A DNA stretch of 64,000 nt from Gelidibacter salicanalis. GTDB taxonomy: Bacteria; Bacteroidota; Bacteroidia; Flavobacteriales; Flavobacteriaceae. Positions 42,239-52,035 of the stretch are shown piece by piece. The first letter of the stretch is position 1. Each line of letters starts with the position of its first letter. Location: assembly GCF_007997285.1 (NCBI RefSeq), contig NZ_VORX01000003.1, positions 558,001 through 622,000 of the forward strand, read 5' to 3'. The notes beneath the pieces are model-generated. The model saw only the letters and a list, made by a program, of their open reading frames with translations. It was not told the DNA's origin and ran no database searches. Made by a program: the position numbers and the translations under genes.

Positions 42239-44038
42239 ATGATAGCGTCGAAACAGACCCATGATTTTCATATTCCTGTAATGGGTTTAGCATATACTAT
42301 AGATAGTCCAATCAGAGTGGCCCAATACGGCATCTCGTCCGTCATAAGTATTATTGACGATGATCTTTTGGAAAAAATGAATGCTTTTTATAGTCAGAAA
42401 TTCAATTTGCCCTACCAAGAAATATCTCAAAAGGTTGAGGATTATCGCGCCAAGCGGATCACAGCATATCTCAATTTAGTAGATACTATTGTCAAGGATA
42501 AGTTTATAAAGTTTAAAGAAGAAGTCTCAGCAAGCAAATTAGTTTTGGAAAATTTCATAGACATGCTCCCTAATAAATCGAGCATAAAGGATGGACTTTC
42601 TAAGATGATCGAAGAGGGATTGTTCGTTAAGGAGACCATTAAAAACTATTTTGATGAGCACATGCAGCCTGGTGATATTGATGTGAACATTATGACAAAG
42701 ATTGACAAAGATAACTTTAAAGGCACGGAGCAATTACCTATAGAATTTAATGATGCGCATGCATCCCTTCGTGGTTTTGCCAACAGTAATTTGGAGTCGT
42801 CAGTGGTGCTTTCAGCCGGAATGAATCCAAGACTTTATAGCTATTTTGAAAACTTTAAAGATTTCTATCCAGACACTCAAAACCGTTTGAGAAAGAAAAT
42901 CACATTAAAGGTCAGCGACTATCGGTCAGCAATGATTCAAGGAAAATTTCTGGCTAAAAAAGGGTTGTGGGTTTCAGAATATCGCATTGAATCTGGCTTG
43001 AACTGTGGTGGACATGCTTTCGCCACTGAAGGATTCTTGCTCGGACCCATTTTAGAGGAGTTTAAAATTAAAAAGGAAGAATTACAACAAGATATACATG
43101 CTGTTTTTGTAAAGGCTTTGGCAGATAAACAGATCGAAATTCCTAGCGCCCCGCTAGATGTTAAAGTTACCGTACAAGGCGGTGTGGGAACCGCTGCTGA
43201 ACACGATTTTTTAATTGCCAATTACCAGGTTGATTCTGTAGGTTGGGGAAGTCCATTTTTGCTGGTTCCAGAAGCCACATCTGTAGACGTAGATACGCGG
43301 AAATTATTGGCGGAAGCCAAAGAATCAGATCTATATCTGAGCGATATTTCTCCGTTAGGAGTGCCATTTAACACCATTAAGGGCTCTTCTAATGAATTTT
43401 ATAAACAACAGCGGATAACAAATAACAAAGCGGGAAGTTCTTGTCCTAAAAAGTTTTTAGCTTTGAGCAAGGAATTTGGCCCTGAAGGAATTTGTACGGC
43501 TTCCAAAAAGTATCAAGATGTTAAGTTGGACGCGCTTGCTGCTAGAAAGGAATCGATGACCACGTCTACCTATGACATGGCTAAAACTAAGATTACTGAA
43601 AAATCCTGTCTTTGTGTTGGCCTGGCAAATGCTTCTTATCTTGAAAATGATATTCCAATTAAAGGACAACAACAGGGTGTGGTCATTTGTCCAGGACCTA
43701 ATTTGGCCTATTTTGATAAAGAAGTCTCGTTGTCTGAAATGATACGACACATTTATGGAAAAACAACAGTGCTTTCAGAGACTTACAGACCAAATATGTT
43801 TGTTAAAGAATTACAGATGTATGTTGCGTATTTAAAAAACGATATAGCCACGTATACTGATGAATTATCTATTAAGAGCATAAAAAAATGGTCGGCCTTT
43901 AAATCTAATTTGTTAGATGGTGTTGGGTATTACCAACAGCTTTTTGAAAACACAGGTACTGTAGAGTATCGTAATATTCAATCTGAACTCATAACTAGTA
44001 AGAATGAGATACATACGATTAAAATTCCCGTACTTTAA
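42239..44038 (+). CDS. Cys-rich protein of unknown function with NMO-like TIM-barrel features
   Basis: A 599-residue cytoplasmic protein, no signal or membrane segment. Parts recall flavin TIM barrels of the nitronate monooxygenase/PfaD/FabK group: N-terminal IPVMGLAYTIDSPIRVAQYGISSVISI, a SGLNCGGHAFATEGFLLGPI loop (~257-276, compare the GGH flavin loop), VKVTVQGGVGTAAEHDFLIANYQVDSVGWGSPFLL (~305-340, compare GGIG phosphate loop). The C-terminal third adds Cys motifs: SSCPKKFLAL, GICTASKKYQ, KSCLCVGLAN and VVICPGPN, possibly an iron-sulfur site. The family relation and any cofactor are inference. The gene is monocistronic, in a region of housekeeping genes. Confidence 0.55.
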   Translation: MIASKQTHDFHIPVMGLAYTIDSPIRVAQYGISSVISIIDDDLLEKMNAFYSQKFNLPYQEISQKVEDYRAKRITAYLNLVDTIVKDKFIKFKEEVSASKLVLENFIDMLPNKSSIKDGLSKMIEEGLFVKETIKNYFDEHMQPGDIDVNIMTKIDKDNFKGTEQLPIEFNDAHASLRGFANSNLESSVVLSAGMNPRLYSYFENFKDFYPDTQNRLRKKITLKVSDYRSAMIQGKFLAKKGLWVSEYRIESGLNCGGHAFATEGFLLGPILEEFKIKKEELQQDIHAVFVKALADKQIEIPSAPLDVKVTVQGGVGTAAEHDFLIANYQVDSVGWGSPFLLVPEATSVDVDTRKLLAEAKESDLYLSDISPLGVPFNTIKGSSNEFYKQQRITNNKAGSSCPKKFLALSKEFGPEGICTASKKYQDVKLDALAARKESMTTSTYDMAKTKITEKSCLCVGLANASYLENDIPIKGQQQGVVICPGPNLAYFDKEVSLSEMIRHIYGKTTVLSETYRPNMFVKELQMYVAYLKNDIATYTDELSIKSIKKWSAFKSNLLDGVGYYQQLFENTGTVEYRNIQSELITSKNEIHTIKIPVL

Positions 44039-44184
44039 ATTTCATCCCTTCGGAAACAAAACGTGTTAAAAGGTATAAATGGAGCTTGCCTATACAAAAG
44101 GTTGGGATTCTTTATTGGGAAATTAATCTCTTTTAAGGGAAAGTCGGTACTGCTTAAAAATCAGCAATATTTAAAGTGATTGTC

Positions 44185-44224
44185 AAATGTCTCTCACCAA
44201 GTAGGACTTGGCGGAGAGGCATTT
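44185..44224. repeat. Strong two-part hairpin at the end of nadD
   Basis: The outer stem AAATG-CTCTC with GAGAG-CATTT and the inner stem CCAAGT/ACTTGG around an AGG loop form a nearly continuous 17-bp hairpin overlapping the nadD stop codon. No T run follows on either strand, so it may protect the mRNA end or be a mobile palindrome rather than a classic terminator. Confidence 0.6.
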
Positions 44225-44804
44225 ATGTGCTGTAAAAACGCATCTCATCAATATACTTCCACACAGATTCCGGCAACAGAGGTTGCACATTTTTCCTTTT
44301 TTTAATCGATTTCCTGATAAATGTGGAAGAGATTTCCATTATGGGCGCAGCCACGTGGTGAATTTTTGGGTGTTGGTCAAATTGAGATTCAACCACTCCT
44401 TCAGAAATTCTTGGATAGACGTAAATGTTGTGGTTTTCTAAAATCAATTCGTAATTTTTCCACTTGTGAAGACTCTTAAGATTGTCTTCGCCCATGATTA
44501 GGGCAAATTCATACTGAGGATATTTCTCTTGTAAATAAGTGAGCGTGTTGATGGTGTAATTAGGCTGAGGCAAGCCGAATTCAATATCGCTAGGGCGCAA
44601 TTTGTCATAATCTTCTGTAGCGCGGTAAACCATTTCCAAACGATCGTGATTGTTGAGCATGCTCGCTTTTACCTTGAATGGACTTTGGGGCGTGACCACA
44701 AACCAAATTTGGTCCAGATCACTGTGTTCCGCCATATGGTTGGCAATAATTAAATGGCCAATATGAATGGGATTAAATGTGCCAAAGTAGAGTCCGATCT
44801 TCAT
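44223..44804 (-). CDS. nadD: Nicotinate-nucleotide adenylyltransferase
   Basis: A 193-residue nucleotidyltransferase that adds AMP to nicotinate mononucleotide in NAD+ synthesis. It has the (H/T)xGH motif in LYFGTFNPIHIGHLIIANHMA (residues ~5-25), the central FALIMGEDNLKSLHKWKNYELIL (~95-120) and the ISSTFIRKSIKKRKN (SSTxIR) motif near the C-terminus. It is third in the yicC-gmk-nadD minus-strand cluster, 46 bases after gmk. All key motifs are present. Confidence 0.94.
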   Translation of the reverse strand: MKIGLYFGTFNPIHIGHLIIANHMAEHSDLDQIWFVVTPQSPFKVKASMLNNHDRLEMVYRATEDYDKLRPSDIEFGLPQPNYTINTLTYLQEKYPQYEFALIMGEDNLKSLHKWKNYELILENHNIYVYPRISEGVVESQFDQHPKIHHVAAPIMEISSTFIRKSIKKRKNVQPLLPESVWKYIDEMRFYST

Positions 44805-44850
44805 AAGTATAATTTACAATGTAATTTTGAAAAATGATAATAAGCTTTAA

Positions 44851-45453
44851 TTAATCTTCAGGTGTATTTATAAAATCAGACACCAATTTGTAAGATTCCT
44901 CAATCGCTTTATCCAGATCATCATTAATGACGATGACGTCAAATAACGGCGCAGTTGCCAATTCAGCCGAAGCTTTGGCGATGCGCATATTTATCTTATC
45001 GTTGGTTTCCGTTTGACGCTTTTTTAAACGAATCTTCAATTCGTCAATACTCGGTGGTTTCACGAAAATAGCGATGGTTTGTTCTGGGAATTTTCGTTTA
45101 ATTCGCAAGCCTCCAGACACATCAATGTCAAAAATAACATTTTTACCATTTGCCCAAATACGCTTTACTTCAGTTTTTAAGGTACCGTAAAAGTTGTCGC
45201 GGTACACTTCTTCCCACTCCAGAAATTCGTCGTTTTTAATGCGATTTTTAAACGCTTGCGCATCTAAAAAGTAGTAATCTTTTCCATCGGTTTCATTATC
45301 GCGTTTCTCTCTAGAGGTGGCAGAAATTGAAAATTCTAAATTTAATTCTTCCTGCTGCAGTAAATGTCGTACTAAGGTGGTTTTACCAGAGCCTGAAGGT
45401 GCAGAAAATACAATGAGTTTGCCTTGGGGGGTAATGTCTTTAATTTTGGTCAC
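44851..45453 (-). CDS. gmk: Guanylate kinase
   Basis: A 200-residue P-loop kinase converting GMP to GDP. It has Walker A in IVFSAPSGSGKTTLVRHLL (~15-33), the GMP-binding ATSREKRDNETDGKDYYFL and EWEEVYRDNFYGTLK, the IFDIDVSGGLRIK Walker B-like strand, and the lid RLKKRQTE. The start appears to be GTG at 45453: an in-frame TAG lies eight codons upstream and no ATG precedes the P-loop. It lies 37 bases after yicC. Confidence 0.94.
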   Translation of the reverse strand: MTKIKDITPQGKLIVFSAPSGSGKTTLVRHLLQQEELNLEFSISATSREKRDNETDGKDYYFLDAQAFKNRIKNDEFLEWEEVYRDNFYGTLKTEVKRIWANGKNVIFDIDVSGGLRIKRKFPEQTIAIFVKPPSIDELKIRLKKRQTETNDKINMRIAKASAELATAPLFDVIVINDDLDKAIEESYKLVSDFINTPED

Positions 45454-45490
45454 AAATGCTATATTAATGTCATTCTATATACTCTATTTC

Positions 45491-46348
45491 CTAAAGTACA
45501 TTCAATAATTGTTCTTTTATTTTTTCGAGTTCGTCCTTCATTTGGACTACTAATTTTTGCATAGGAGCATAGTTGCTTTTTGAGCCAATGGTGTTGATTT
45601 CACGACCCATTTCTTGACTGATAAAGCCTAATTTTTTGCCGTTGGAATCGTCACTATTAAGTGCTGAAACAAAATACTCCAAATGATTTTTTAAACGCAC
45701 TTTTTCCTCCGTAATGTCAAACTTTTCAATGTAGAACACCAATTCTTGTTCAAAACGGTTTTCATCTACTTTCTCTTTCAACTCGGCAACCCCTTTATGT
45801 AAACGCTCTCTAACGCCTTCAATGCGCTCAGGATCCATGGCAATGATTTCGTCCAACAAATCAGCTATATTTTTAACCCGATCAAAAAACTCGGATTCTA
45901 GGCTTTTGCCTTCATCCAAACGGTATTGCTGAATTTTATCCAAGGCCGTATTAATTTCAGCCGCAATCTCATCCCATTCATCCTCATCCATCTCATCGCG
46001 CTCCGTGGTCACCGCATCCGGTAATCGAATGGCCATTTTCAGCAATTCAGTTTCATCACCATCTACAACATCCTTTAACTGTTTGATGTATTGCTTTACA
46101 ACTGTTTTATTGATCTGGGTTGAGGTTTCTTCGCCAGTAATTTCCATGTACAAGGAGAAATCTACTTTGCCACGTTCTAATTTTGATGCGATCAATTTGC
46201 GAATACCGAGCTCCTTTTCCCTGTATAAAGACGGCATTCTGGTGTTCAAATCGAGGTTTTTGCTGTTCAAAGATTTGACTTCAATAGATATTTTTTTGGA
46301 CGGAAGTTGTAAAACTGATTTCCCGTAGCCTGTCATGGATTGTATCAT
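45491..46348 (-). CDS. yicC: YicC-family endoribonuclease
   Basis: A 285-residue protein with the N-terminal signature IQSMTGYGKSVLQLPSKKISIEVKSLNSKNLDLNTRMP and the C-terminal RLKNHLEYFVSALNSDD, then GKKLGFISQEMGREINTIGSKSN (DUF1732), the region carrying the conserved acidic and amide residues. In E. coli YicC promotes decay of a small RNA. It leads the yicC-gmk-nadD cluster with a -7 box 22 bases upstream. Confidence 0.93.
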   Translation of the reverse strand: MIQSMTGYGKSVLQLPSKKISIEVKSLNSKNLDLNTRMPSLYREKELGIRKLIASKLERGKVDFSLYMEITGEETSTQINKTVVKQYIKQLKDVVDGDETELLKMAIRLPDAVTTERDEMDEDEWDEIAAEINTALDKIQQYRLDEGKSLESEFFDRVKNIADLLDEIIAMDPERIEGVRERLHKGVAELKEKVDENRFEQELVFYIEKFDITEEKVRLKNHLEYFVSALNSDDSNGKKLGFISQEMGREINTIGSKSNYAPMQKLVVQMKDELEKIKEQLLNVL

Positions 46349-46369
46349 GGACTGATTTTAAAAGTTGCA

Positions 46370-46377
46370 CAAAGGTA
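46370..46377 (-). promoter_or_regulatory. -7 promoter box of yicC-gmk-nadD
   Basis: TACCTTTG on the minus strand matches TAnnTTTG, 21 bases before the yicC ATG. Confidence 0.55.
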
Positions 46378-46544
46378 ATGAAAATCATCAGGTTTGAAAG
46401 AGTAATAAGTAGACGGAATTGTAGCTAAAAGCTTAAAATATTATAAATTTACGGGTGGATAAAGCATGAAAAGATAAAATAAATTTGAGGCTGATTTGAT
46501 TTTGAATTTTATTGAAGACGTGCACTGATCCTAAAACGAAAACT

Positions 46545-47027
46545 ATGAAAACCTACCTAAAGGATTTTGAAATACGCTGGAGCGATGTTGATGCCAACCG
46601 GCATTTGGCCAATTCAGCTTATGTAAATTTTATGAGTCATACCCGTGTGGCATTTTTTGAAGACCATAACTTTTCATTGTCCAATCTGGCTAAATTTAAG
46701 ATAAGCCCAGTTGTTTTTTATGAACACATCTACTATTTTAAAGAAGCTTTTTTAGGCACGCCTATCAGAGTAAGCTTGGAAGTAAAAGGTTTGAGTGAGG
46801 ATGGAATGTTCTTTGAAATTGAGCACAATATCTACAATCATAAAGGTGAGAATTTAGCATCTTGTGAGCTTATGGGAGCTTGGATCAATTTAAAAACGCG
46901 GGAATTATCCGCCTTACCGTCAGAATTTTTAACGGAAATGGATACGTTTCCAATATCGGCTGATTTTAGAACCTTAACCAAAGAAGACACGCGAAAATTC
47001 GGAAAAAAACCGGTTAGGTTGAGTTAA
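46545..47027 (+). CDS. Acyl-CoA thioesterase, 4HBT hot-dog fold
   Basis: A 160-residue hot-dog protein. The 4-hydroxybenzoyl-CoA thioesterase-type active site is seen in FEIRWSDVDANRHLANSAYVNFMSHTRVAFF (Asp in DVDANRH, long helix after it), then ISPVVFYEHIYYFKEAFLGTPIRVSLEV and FEIEHNIYNHKGENLASCEL. It should hydrolyse acyl-CoA; the acyl chain is unknown. ATG 46545 gives the family-typical N-terminus. A TTG 11 codons upstream (46512) adds an unrelated peptide. It ends 5 bases from the convergent ArsC-like gene. Confidence 0.88.
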   Translation: MKTYLKDFEIRWSDVDANRHLANSAYVNFMSHTRVAFFEDHNFSLSNLAKFKISPVVFYEHIYYFKEAFLGTPIRVSLEVKGLSEDGMFFEIEHNIYNHKGENLASCELMGAWINLKTRELSALPSEFLTEMDTFPISADFRTLTKEDTRKFGKKPVRLS

Positions 47028-47032
47028 GATTG

Positions 47033-47389
47033 TTAACCCCTATGAATCGCGTTTTGGGCAGCTTCAACTGTTTTAGGGCTATTGCCAATAAAAATTTGGT
47101 TGTTGTACACTAGGACGGGCCTGCTCAAAAATGTATAATGTTCAAGAATGTAGTTTTTGTAATCATCTTCAGTGAGCACTTGATCTTTTAAACCTAAGGT
47201 CTTATAAAGTTGTGCGCGTTTACTGAAGAGTGCCTCGTAACTACCCGCCAATTTTTGTAGTTCTTCCAACTGGCTGGGCGTTATGGGTTGGCTTTTAATG
47301 TCTTGTAATATCACATCTGAGGGTAAATTCAACGTTTTGATAATCCTGACGCAGGTACTACAGCTTTTTAAATGGTAAATGGTGTTCAA
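47033..47389 (-). CDS. ArsC/Spx-family thioredoxin-like protein
   Basis: A 118-residue protein of the ArsC fold: N-terminal YHLKSCSTCVRIIKTL with CSTC (CxxC, residues ~9-12), LQDIKSQPITPSQLEELQKL, FSKRAQLYKTLGLKD and FLSRPVLVYNNQIFIGNSP. The R..P loop near the C-terminus corresponds to the ArsC substrate loop. Arsenate reduction cannot be assumed; many such proteins are redox adaptors. No ars genes are near. Confidence 0.85.
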   Translation of the reverse strand: MNTIYHLKSCSTCVRIIKTLNLPSDVILQDIKSQPITPSQLEELQKLAGSYEALFSKRAQLYKTLGLKDQVLTEDDYKNYILEHYTFLSRPVLVYNNQIFIGNSPKTVEAAQNAIHRG

Positions 47390-47435
47390 AATATAAGGGT
47401 TGTGGTTGGTGGATTGTAATTAAGAGGCAACTGAC

Positions 47436-48185
47436 CTACGGATTTATATGCAATAAGCCTTTCACCGTGTTATAAGGCAATACAATTTTTGTCGCCCCTT
47501 GGGTATAAGCGGCAATTTCATAGTTATTGTAGAGTAGGATCAAGCCTTCTTTTGAAAATCCTATATTAGAAGGCATCTGAAAATCTTCGCCAAAGAAAAA
47601 ATCTTCAATAGTTTCATCTGCATTTTCAGGTTTTGTTTGTTCCTTAAAGGCTTTTTCGGCCACAGCCTTAAATTCGCTAGGATTACTTATAATATCGTCC
47701 TCGTCTAAAAGTGCTCCTGTTTCAGGATTGAAATTTAAGTAAGTCAATCGGCTGTTGCCGTGCGCACCGCCAGTATCTATGTAAGATTTTAAGCTGATTG
47801 AAATAACTTCGGCAGATTCGTAAAGTACCTTCCCATCAACTTTTACTTCCCATTTCTGACTGGTGTCCTGAAAATCATTTTTAAAGGATTTGTACTCTTT
47901 GTCAAATTCAGAAACCGCATCCTTTAAGGACATGTTGTGTTCAGTGGTTTCTGCCATATTCATCTCATTGGCAATAGAGTGTTCAATCTTCTGATTTATT
48001 TTTTCTGCCACCGCTTTAGTGCCGATAGCCTTTGGATAATTAATCGCAATCTCCGCATCAGCTGATGTTTCGATATGTTGGGTTTCAAAGTTTAGTTTGA
48101 CATCTTCATTACAAGCGGTTACCACTAAGGCAATCAACAGTAAATAACTTAATTTTTTCAAGGGAGATAGGGTTTGATTAAACAT
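47436..48185 (-). CDS. Lipoprotein with DUF4163/DUF3298 (RsiV/PdaC-like) domain
   Basis: A 249-residue exported lipoprotein (LSYLLLIALVVTAC, lipobox Cys ~25). The N-terminal unit with DAEIAINYPKAIG is DUF4163-like, followed by the DUF3298 core: VEVKS-type AEVISISLKSYIDTGGAHGNSRLTYLNFNPETGALLDEDDII and a closing LYNNYEIAAYTQGATKIVLPYNTVKGLL. Such domains occur in RsiV and in deacetylase accessory modules and may bind lysozyme or glycans; that is inference here. Single gene, divergent from metB. Confidence 0.8.
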   Translation of the reverse strand: MFNQTLSPLKKLSYLLLIALVVTACNEDVKLNFETQHIETSADAEIAINYPKAIGTKAVAEKINQKIEHSIANEMNMAETTEHNMSLKDAVSEFDKEYKSFKNDFQDTSQKWEVKVDGKVLYESAEVISISLKSYIDTGGAHGNSRLTYLNFNPETGALLDEDDIISNPSEFKAVAEKAFKEQTKPENADETIEDFFFGEDFQMPSNIGFSKEGLILLYNNYEIAAYTQGATKIVLPYNTVKGLLHINP

Positions 48186-48229
48186 TCAATAAAGGTATTA
48201 CATCCTTTCGAATCCAACCAATTAAAGGT

Positions 48230-48237
48230 TAAATTTG
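48230..48237 (+). promoter_or_regulatory. -7 promoter box of metB
   Basis: TAAATTTG matches TAnnTTTG, 21 bases before ATG 48259. The alternative in-frame start at 48235 overlaps this box and is therefore unlikely. Confidence 0.5.
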
Positions 48238-48258
48238 TTAGCATTAAAAATTGATATT

Positions 48259-49398
48259 ATGAAATTCAACACAAAAACCATTCACGGAAATCAAGAACCA
48301 GATAAGGCTTACGGGTCCGTCATGCCGCCGATATATCAAACCACAACCTATGCGCAAACTACGCCTGGCGGACATAAGGGTTACCAATATTCCCGAAGTG
48401 CCAATCCAACACGGACGGCTTTAGAGAATGCGTTGGCAAGCATTGAGAACGGAACCCATGCCATGGCTTTCGGTTCAGGTTTGGCGGCGATTGATGCGGT
48501 GTTAAAGCTTTTGAAATCTGGCGATGAAGTCATTTCTACCAATGACCTTTATGGTGGCACGTATAGATTGTTCACGAAGATATTTGAAGGGTTTGGAATT
48601 AAATTCCACTATGTGGGCATGGAAAACGTAGCCAACATAGCTTCTTATATTAATAAAAACACCAAGTTGATTTGGGTAGAGACTCCAACCAATCCGATGA
48701 TGACTATTATTGATATTAAAGCCACAGCGGCGGTGGCAAAAGAACACCAGCTTTTATTGGCGGTGGATAATACTTTTGCGACGCCTTACTTGCAACAACC
48801 TTTAGATTTGGGAGCCGATATCGTCATGCATTCTGCCACAAAGTATCTAGGAGGCCATAGTGATGTGGTTATGGGAGCGCTGATAGTAAACGATAAAGCT
48901 TTAGCCGATCGCTTATATTTTATACAGAATGCGAGTGGTGCCATTTGTGGGCCTCAAGACAGTTTCTTAGTGTTGCGAGGGATTAAAACGTTGCATATCA
49001 GAATGCAACGGCATTGCGAAAATGGAAAAGCAGTTGCTGAATATTTAAAAAACCACCCTAAAATTGAAGCGGTGTATTGGCCAGGGTTCGAGGACCATCC
49101 CAACCACGCAATTGCAAAAGCGCAAATGAAGGATTTTGGAGGAATGGTATCCTTTACGACAAAAGGAAACAAGTATAACGAAGCTATTAAAATTATTGAA
49201 CGGCTACAAATTTTTACCTTGGCAGAATCATTAGGCGGAGTAGAATCCCTTGCGGGGCATCCTGCGAGTATGACCCACGCTAGTATTCCTAAAGAGGTAC
49301 GTGAAAAGACTGGAGTTGTAGATTCGTTAATCCGTTTGAGTGTAGGTATTGAAGACGAAGAGGATTTGATTGCCGATCTGAAACAGGCAATAGGGTAG
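48259..49398 (+). CDS. metB: Cystathionine gamma-synthase/lyase (PLP-dependent)
   Basis: A 379-residue Cys/Met-metabolism PLP enzyme. Signatures are PPIYQTTTYAQTTPGGHKGYQYSRSANPTR (N-terminal), AFGSGLAAIDAVL, SGDEVISTNDLYGGTYRLF, KLIWVETPTNPMMTIIDI, the Asp of LAVDNTFATPYLQQPLDLGADIVMHSATKYLGGHSDVV with the cofactor Lys, and SLGGVESLAGHPASMTHASIP. This makes or splits cystathionine. Synthase and lyase are hard to separate by sequence; synthase is slightly favoured. ATG 48259 gives the standard start MKFNTKTIHG. No SAM riboswitch was seen in the short leader. Confidence 0.9.
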   Translation: MKFNTKTIHGNQEPDKAYGSVMPPIYQTTTYAQTTPGGHKGYQYSRSANPTRTALENALASIENGTHAMAFGSGLAAIDAVLKLLKSGDEVISTNDLYGGTYRLFTKIFEGFGIKFHYVGMENVANIASYINKNTKLIWVETPTNPMMTIIDIKATAAVAKEHQLLLAVDNTFATPYLQQPLDLGADIVMHSATKYLGGHSDVVMGALIVNDKALADRLYFIQNASGAICGPQDSFLVLRGIKTLHIRMQRHCENGKAVAEYLKNHPKIEAVYWPGFEDHPNHAIAKAQMKDFGGMVSFTTKGNKYNEAIKIIERLQIFTLAESLGGVESLAGHPASMTHASIPKEVREKTGVVDSLIRLSVGIEDEEDLIADLKQAIG

Positions 49399-49466
49399 AG
49401 CGCGACGTATTTGTAAGATTTGCCGACTTTAAGCTAAGGACATTATTATGTGGGATGATTTTAAAG

Positions 49467-50276
49467 CTAATCGAGATAATAAATATAGCCAAAATTTAAC
49501 CATACTAAATAGTCATTCGCTTTATTTGAATCTAACTGATGGTCTAAACCATCAATGTTATCTCTAAAATAGTACTGCCATCTCAAATCTACCATTAAAT
49601 CGGAAAGAATTGATAATTTATAACGGGTGCCAACACTGCCAACTACTGACCAAGTAGTGCCGTTGTGCACATTTACAAAGTTATTGTCTACCCGTCCGTA
49701 AGGATAGTGCCATGGACCATAGAAATTATCCAGATTAGTCACATCTTGGTCACCGTACGATGTCGCTACCTTTGGGTAGTATTTGGTTAAATGCGCTCCC
49801 AAACTGACAAAGGGTGCCCAAGACCCAACCTGAACAGAAAATGCCCTGATACTAAATGGATAGTATTCCAATTGCATGCCTAGATCTAAATTGGTGGCCC
49901 GACCAGAATGGGCTCTTAATTTTTCCACATTGGGGCCGCTTCTAGAGGGTTTGACCCATTCCCCAAAATGGTTGAGTTCAGTAGAATTCCATGAAATCTC
50001 ACTTCTTAACTTAAAGTGGTCGTTAAAATATGTGTCAGTGGTATAGCAGGAGCAATCTGCGCGGTAAGAAAAATTGATGTAGTGGATCAAACCGATGCCA
50101 ATGCCTGTGTTACCTGAATTAGTATCGAAATCATAGCGCTGGCCAAAATCGGACTGAAATGCGACTGGGCCGGCAATAATTCCAATTTCATGAGAAAAAC
50201 CTAGTTGAGCAAATCCGGCTAAAGAGCTTAAAGCAAAAAGCGCTAAAAAGATTAACTGATTTATTTTAAGCGTCAT
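49467..50276 (-). CDS. Outer-membrane beta-barrel protein, THC0290_0291-like
   Basis: A 269-residue protein with a signal peptide (LIFLALFALSSLAGFAQ) and alternating aromatic strands: GFSHEIGIIAGPVAFQSDFG, GIGIGLIHYINFSYR, KLRSEISWNSTEL, and a terminal LVWLNFGYIYYLD that fits an outer-membrane insertion strand. It resembles a conserved flavobacterial family (THC0290_0291) of unknown function. A single Cys pair DCSCY lies at ~75. The gene is convergent with metB, and a -7 box lies 34 bases upstream. Confidence 0.7.
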   Translation of the reverse strand: MTLKINQLIFLALFALSSLAGFAQLGFSHEIGIIAGPVAFQSDFGQRYDFDTNSGNTGIGIGLIHYINFSYRADCSCYTTDTYFNDHFKLRSEISWNSTELNHFGEWVKPSRSGPNVEKLRAHSGRATNLDLGMQLEYYPFSIRAFSVQVGSWAPFVSLGAHLTKYYPKVATSYGDQDVTNLDNFYGPWHYPYGRVDNNFVNVHNGTTWSVVGSVGTRYKLSILSDLMVDLRWQYYFRDNIDGLDHQLDSNKANDYLVWLNFGYIYYLD

Positions 50277-50309
50277 ATGCTCGATTGTAGTTACGATGAT
50301 TGGTCAAAA

Positions 50310-50317
50310 CAAATATA
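50310..50317 (-). promoter_or_regulatory. -7 promoter box of the gene at 49467-50276
   Basis: TATATTTG on the minus strand matches TAnnTTTG, 33 bases before the start codon. Confidence 0.5.
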
Positions 50318-50520
50318 GGAAAACCGACGTAACCTACAAACTAAAGATTCATAGGGGAGTATTGCCAGTTGCTTTAGGTAACGTTAAAAAATCCTTAGTT
50401 ATTTCATGTTTTGGGAACAGAGGTCAAAAAAACTTTGAACGCAATCGATTTCTTAGCATAATTTTCGTGTAAACAGCCTATTGCGTGGACAAGTGTAGCC
50501 CAAAAAACTTCAATATAATG

Positions 50521-50528
50521 TATCTTTG
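50521..50528 (+). promoter_or_regulatory. -7 promoter box of gdhA
   Basis: TATCTTTG matches TAnnTTTG exactly. It is the left part of the small palindrome TATCTTTGAGATA and lies 39 bases before the ATG. Confidence 0.55.
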
Positions 50529-50564
50529 AGATACCAAATATTATATTTATTCTTAAAAAGCTAA

Positions 50565-51908
<1,344 letters not shown>

Positions 51909-51931
51909 AAGATATCTAATGTTTAAAAATG

Positions 51932-51964
51932 GACTTCTGTAAAGTGTTATAGAAGTCTTTTTTT
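51932..51964 (+). terminator. Terminator of gdhA
   Basis: Stem GACTTCT/AGAAGTC (51932-51938 with 51951-51957) followed by seven T. Confidence 0.75.
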
Positions 51965-52010
51965 ATGCGCTTTGCCGCTTGAATACTATTAAAAAGTCCT
52001 CAGTTATAAA

Positions 52011-52018
52011 TATCTTTG
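52011..52018 (+). promoter_or_regulatory. -7 promoter box of the porZ-recO run
   Basis: TATCTTTG matches TAnnTTTG, 17 bases before ATG 52036. An ATG at 52025 in another frame ends after four codons. Confidence 0.55.
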
Positions 52019-52035
52019 AGGTTTATGAAACACCT

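Noticed and set aside
48186-48258. SAM riboswitch before metB
   Set aside because: The leader is only about 20-70 bases and shows no fitting stems.
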